From Atopsyche davidsoni (lineage: Eukaryota > Arthropoda > Insecta > Trichoptera > Hydrobiosidae), in NCBI GenBank assembly GCA_022113835.1, contig JAILWY010000010.1:13883501-13947500 (forward strand): DNA of 64,000 bases, written 5' to 3'. Shown here in pieces: positions 62,101 through 64,000 of the stretch. The position numbers were made by a program, and so were the translations under genes. Each line of letters opens with the position of its first letter. Within the stretch, counting starts at the first letter, position 1. Under the pieces are notes generated by a model. That model was not told where the DNA came from and made no database searches. It worked only from the letters and a program-made list of their open reading frames with translations.

Positions 62101-63066
62101 TGCTGTTACTGTGTATAAAAAACCTGTTACGTAACAAATAAAGTGATTTAATTATTAAACCTGAAAATAAATGAAGTGCCAATAATATGCAGCTTCGTCG
62201 AGTTCCAAATCGAGTTTCCTCGCGGAAAGACCCGATTTGGTATTTTCTCTTTACGGTCGGTCTTTTACGATGGTAAGTATGTTGACCTGCAATAAAATTT
62301 AAATGAGATAATATTGAGCAAGCAATATTATTGTTTTAATATTTTTTAAAAATCCATTAGCGAATACAAAAAATAAAAATAATTCACAACTATACTGCTT
62401 GAAGTTTTATAGCTTGACTTATATCACTGTTAAGCTCAAAAGGTTTTATTTATGTTTTATAGTCATAAAAGTAGTTTTTCTCTTCAATAAATGTAATACA
62501 TATTAGTAATTAATAACTTTTGTATTGAGATACTTGCAGGAACTTTTACTAAATCAACAATTTCTATTCGATTTCTAGTATTTAAAAAATATATATATTA
62601 TTTTGTAAATTTGTTGTCTGCCCCGTGATCTCAAAATTTTAACACACCTTTCAATAGTTATCTCATAAATATTGATGACGAGGCTTTAATATTCAGGCGG
62701 GCATTCCCTTTTAGAGTCACCTCTAGTTCCCTAACCTAGGGAAAATTTTATCCCCAAAATCTGGTAGAACGAGCGAATATTAATCGCCCATTATCAGCCA
62801 ATTTCCATTTTATACCTACACCGGTGTATTAACACTTATTTCATTATTAGGTTCCGCAACCTGCTATTCGCAGATAATTTGGGTTTTTTTCGCACTTGAT
62901 TATTGTATATTAAAAAATGTGCTCTTGCAACTTTCTTAAATTATTCATTCGTGCATCAGCGTTTTGATCACATTTTTTATATCTGTATTATTTAGGGTTC
63001 TAAATTACTTTAAATTTAACAAATTCCAAAAAAAATAATTGTTATTTCACAATGATAATTTTAATG
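59198..63066. other. AT-rich intergenic DNA; no convincing gene
   Basis: 60750-60910 is GC-richer, with GGGTGCC (60813-60819) complementary to GGCACCC (60864-60870). 62180-62280 and 62690-62880 are GC-richer pockets without ORFs. The 61565-61804 minus frame is treated separately. Confidence 0.4.
61565..61804 (-). CDS. Unidentified possible coding remnant, 79 codons
   Basis: I do not recognise this protein. The frame differs from most others in the window by looking like ordinary soluble protein (FVAWIEKYFIAF, KINFVKVAFEGDTDKYGF, ASKVIEVLETSCF) rather than Phe/Ile/Lys/Asn filler. The underlying DNA is less AT-rich from 61615 to 61800. The C-terminal part (after QRIRSYINKNELE) drifts into AT-rich sequence. 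On the minus strand AATAAA (61608-61603) lies inside this tail, so the true end may be earlier. There is no splice or promoter evidence. It may be an exon, a processed pseudogene or a piece of an unrecognised transposon; the start codon is arbitrary. Confidence 0.25.
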   Translation of the reverse strand: MFVAWIEKYFIAFTDENKPTKINFVKVAFEGDTDKYGFASKVIEVLETSCFLTQPTACQRIRSYINKNELEIFFFGKFA

Positions 63067-63154
63067 GCATTAACAGTTTACTTAGTTAAAAATATAGACT
63101 ATTTATCAAAGCATTAACAGTTTACTTAGTTAAAAATATAGACTATTTATCAAA
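63067..63154. repeat. Perfect 44-bp tandem duplication
   Basis: 63067-63110 and 63111-63154 are identical 44-bp units beginning GCATTAACAGTTTACTTAG. The lack of any difference suggests a recent duplication or an assembly artefact. It ends about 30 bp before the foldback repeat. Confidence 0.95.
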
Positions 63155-63184
63155 GCACAAACTGAATACATGTTTTATATTATT

Positions 63185-63685
63185 ATTACGAGTACTAATA
63201 TGATTAGGCACATTAGTTCACACATAGAAGATGATTAAAGAAATTCTCAGAAAAATATCATCGTGATTTGTGTGGGATATGAAACCACATCCCCAGGCTT
63301 ACATGGCCGGTGTACTGACCACTGTACTAACGAACCACATCCATTTATCGAGAATATTTAACAATCATACTCTACATATGATCCAATATTTAGTGATTTG
63401 CAAGCACTGGACTTTTTAATCAAAGTAACAAGTGAAACGTTTTTAATCCAATCTGGATATTATTTTTAAAATCTTTTAATTTAGCCAAGACTCGCACCAT
63501 CATATATGTATGTCTACAAGTCTACAAGTGCGTATTATTATGTGGGTTCAATCCCACTCACAATTTTTCCGAGAATTTCTTTAATCATCTTCTACGTGTG
63601 AACTTATGTGCCTAATCATATTAGTAATAATATAATAAACCCGTAATGGGTAATAAATACCCACTTGATTGACGTTCAATCCAAA
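63185..63685. repeat. tRNA-derived foldback repeat, third and most complete copy
   Basis: 63190-63510 is the reverse complement of the copy at 700-1035: tail, tRNA-like centre (GTTAGTACAGTGGTCAGTAC on the minus strand, an excellent A box), then the head ending near CACCATCATATAT. 63540-63685 then returns in the opposite orientation: GGGTTCAATCCCAC, the tail with CCTAATCATATTAG, CCCGTAATGGGTAATAAATA, and finally the family end ACTTGATTGACGTTCAATCC, which is complementary to the end at 410. The two tails would pair over about 100 bp. Confidence 0.7.
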
Positions 63686-64000
63686 AAAATAGACATACTT
63701 TTATATTATTAATCTAAATGTCAGTGCTCATGCTTATAAAACTGAACGTATATAAAACAAATTAGTTTATGAAAAAAAATACAATGAGACTTCTAATATA
63801 TAAATATTTGATGAAAATTTTAAAAATAAAATACAATGTCTTTGCTTGGGTCCTAACCAACTCATGCACTTTGAATTTACCAGACCACCAAGTAAATTAT
63901 AAATTTCCAATCATGACATGATTCTGATGCACAAAACCCTAGACCATACTCTCCCTCCACATAGTGAGGTTCTGCATAGAGTAGTCTGCTTTTGCATCGG
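63686..64000. other. AT-rich flank, no gene seen
   Basis: No ORF or element was recognised. The last 130 bp is slightly less AT-rich but has no readable feature. Confidence 0.4.

Overview
This is an AT-rich eukaryotic window with no intact protein-coding host gene that I can recognise. It looks like arthropod, most probably insect, intergenic or large-intron DNA. The basis is composition, many simple repeats, and a mixture of element types common in insects: a Helitron, hAT-type and pogo/Tigger-type DNA elements, 5'-truncated LINE copies and a tRNA-derived repeat. No species can be named from the sequence alone. Almost all open frames are short, AT-driven and unconvincing; the only frames with recognisable protein content are decayed transposable-element genes.

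Layout. 0.4-1.0 kb: two inverted parts of a tRNA-derived foldback repeat separated by a perfect AT palindrome. 1.4-2.2 kb: a broken Helitron gene on the minus strand. 6.9-7.4 kb: a nested set of palindromes that contains a second copy of the foldback repeat. 7.6-7.9 kb: a GC-rich pocket. 13.5-13.7 kb: a nearly perfect 60-bp inverted repeat whose 58-nt centre has the core of a hammerhead ribozyme. 22.9-23.4 kb: a truncated LINE 3' end running into a CpG-rich island at 23.4-23.7 kb. 24.2 kb: a relative of the 7 kb palindrome. 37.0-37.5 kb: a short hAT element with 8-bp target duplication and a transposase C-terminal remnant. 40.8-41.0 kb: a 195-bp (TA)n tract. 46.5 kb: a long imperfect hairpin. 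47.5-47.9 kb: a pogo/Tigger-type MITE. 48.95-49.03 kb: a damaged tRNA-Thr gene. 52.4-54.6 kb: a complete but inactivated 2.2-kb hAT-like transposon with matching ends. 58.7-59.2 kb: a second LINE 3' end. 63.1-63.7 kb: a 44-bp tandem duplication and a third foldback copy.

Between these, GC-rich pockets of about 100-300 bp stand out from the AT-rich background (for example 7.6, 11.2, 15.9, 23.5, 25.0, 28.0, 29.4, 30.9, 39.6, 48.2, 55.0, 56.0 and 62.2 kb). They carry no ORF I recognise and could be conserved regulatory DNA, non-coding exons or exons of a gene extending beyond the window; I could not decide which.

The most unusual item is the hammerhead-like motif at 13.61-13.66 kb, which would sit at the tip of a 60-bp hairpin if transcribed. 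The second is the foldback repeat family with an internal Pol III promoter signature, seen three times here in inverted arrangements.
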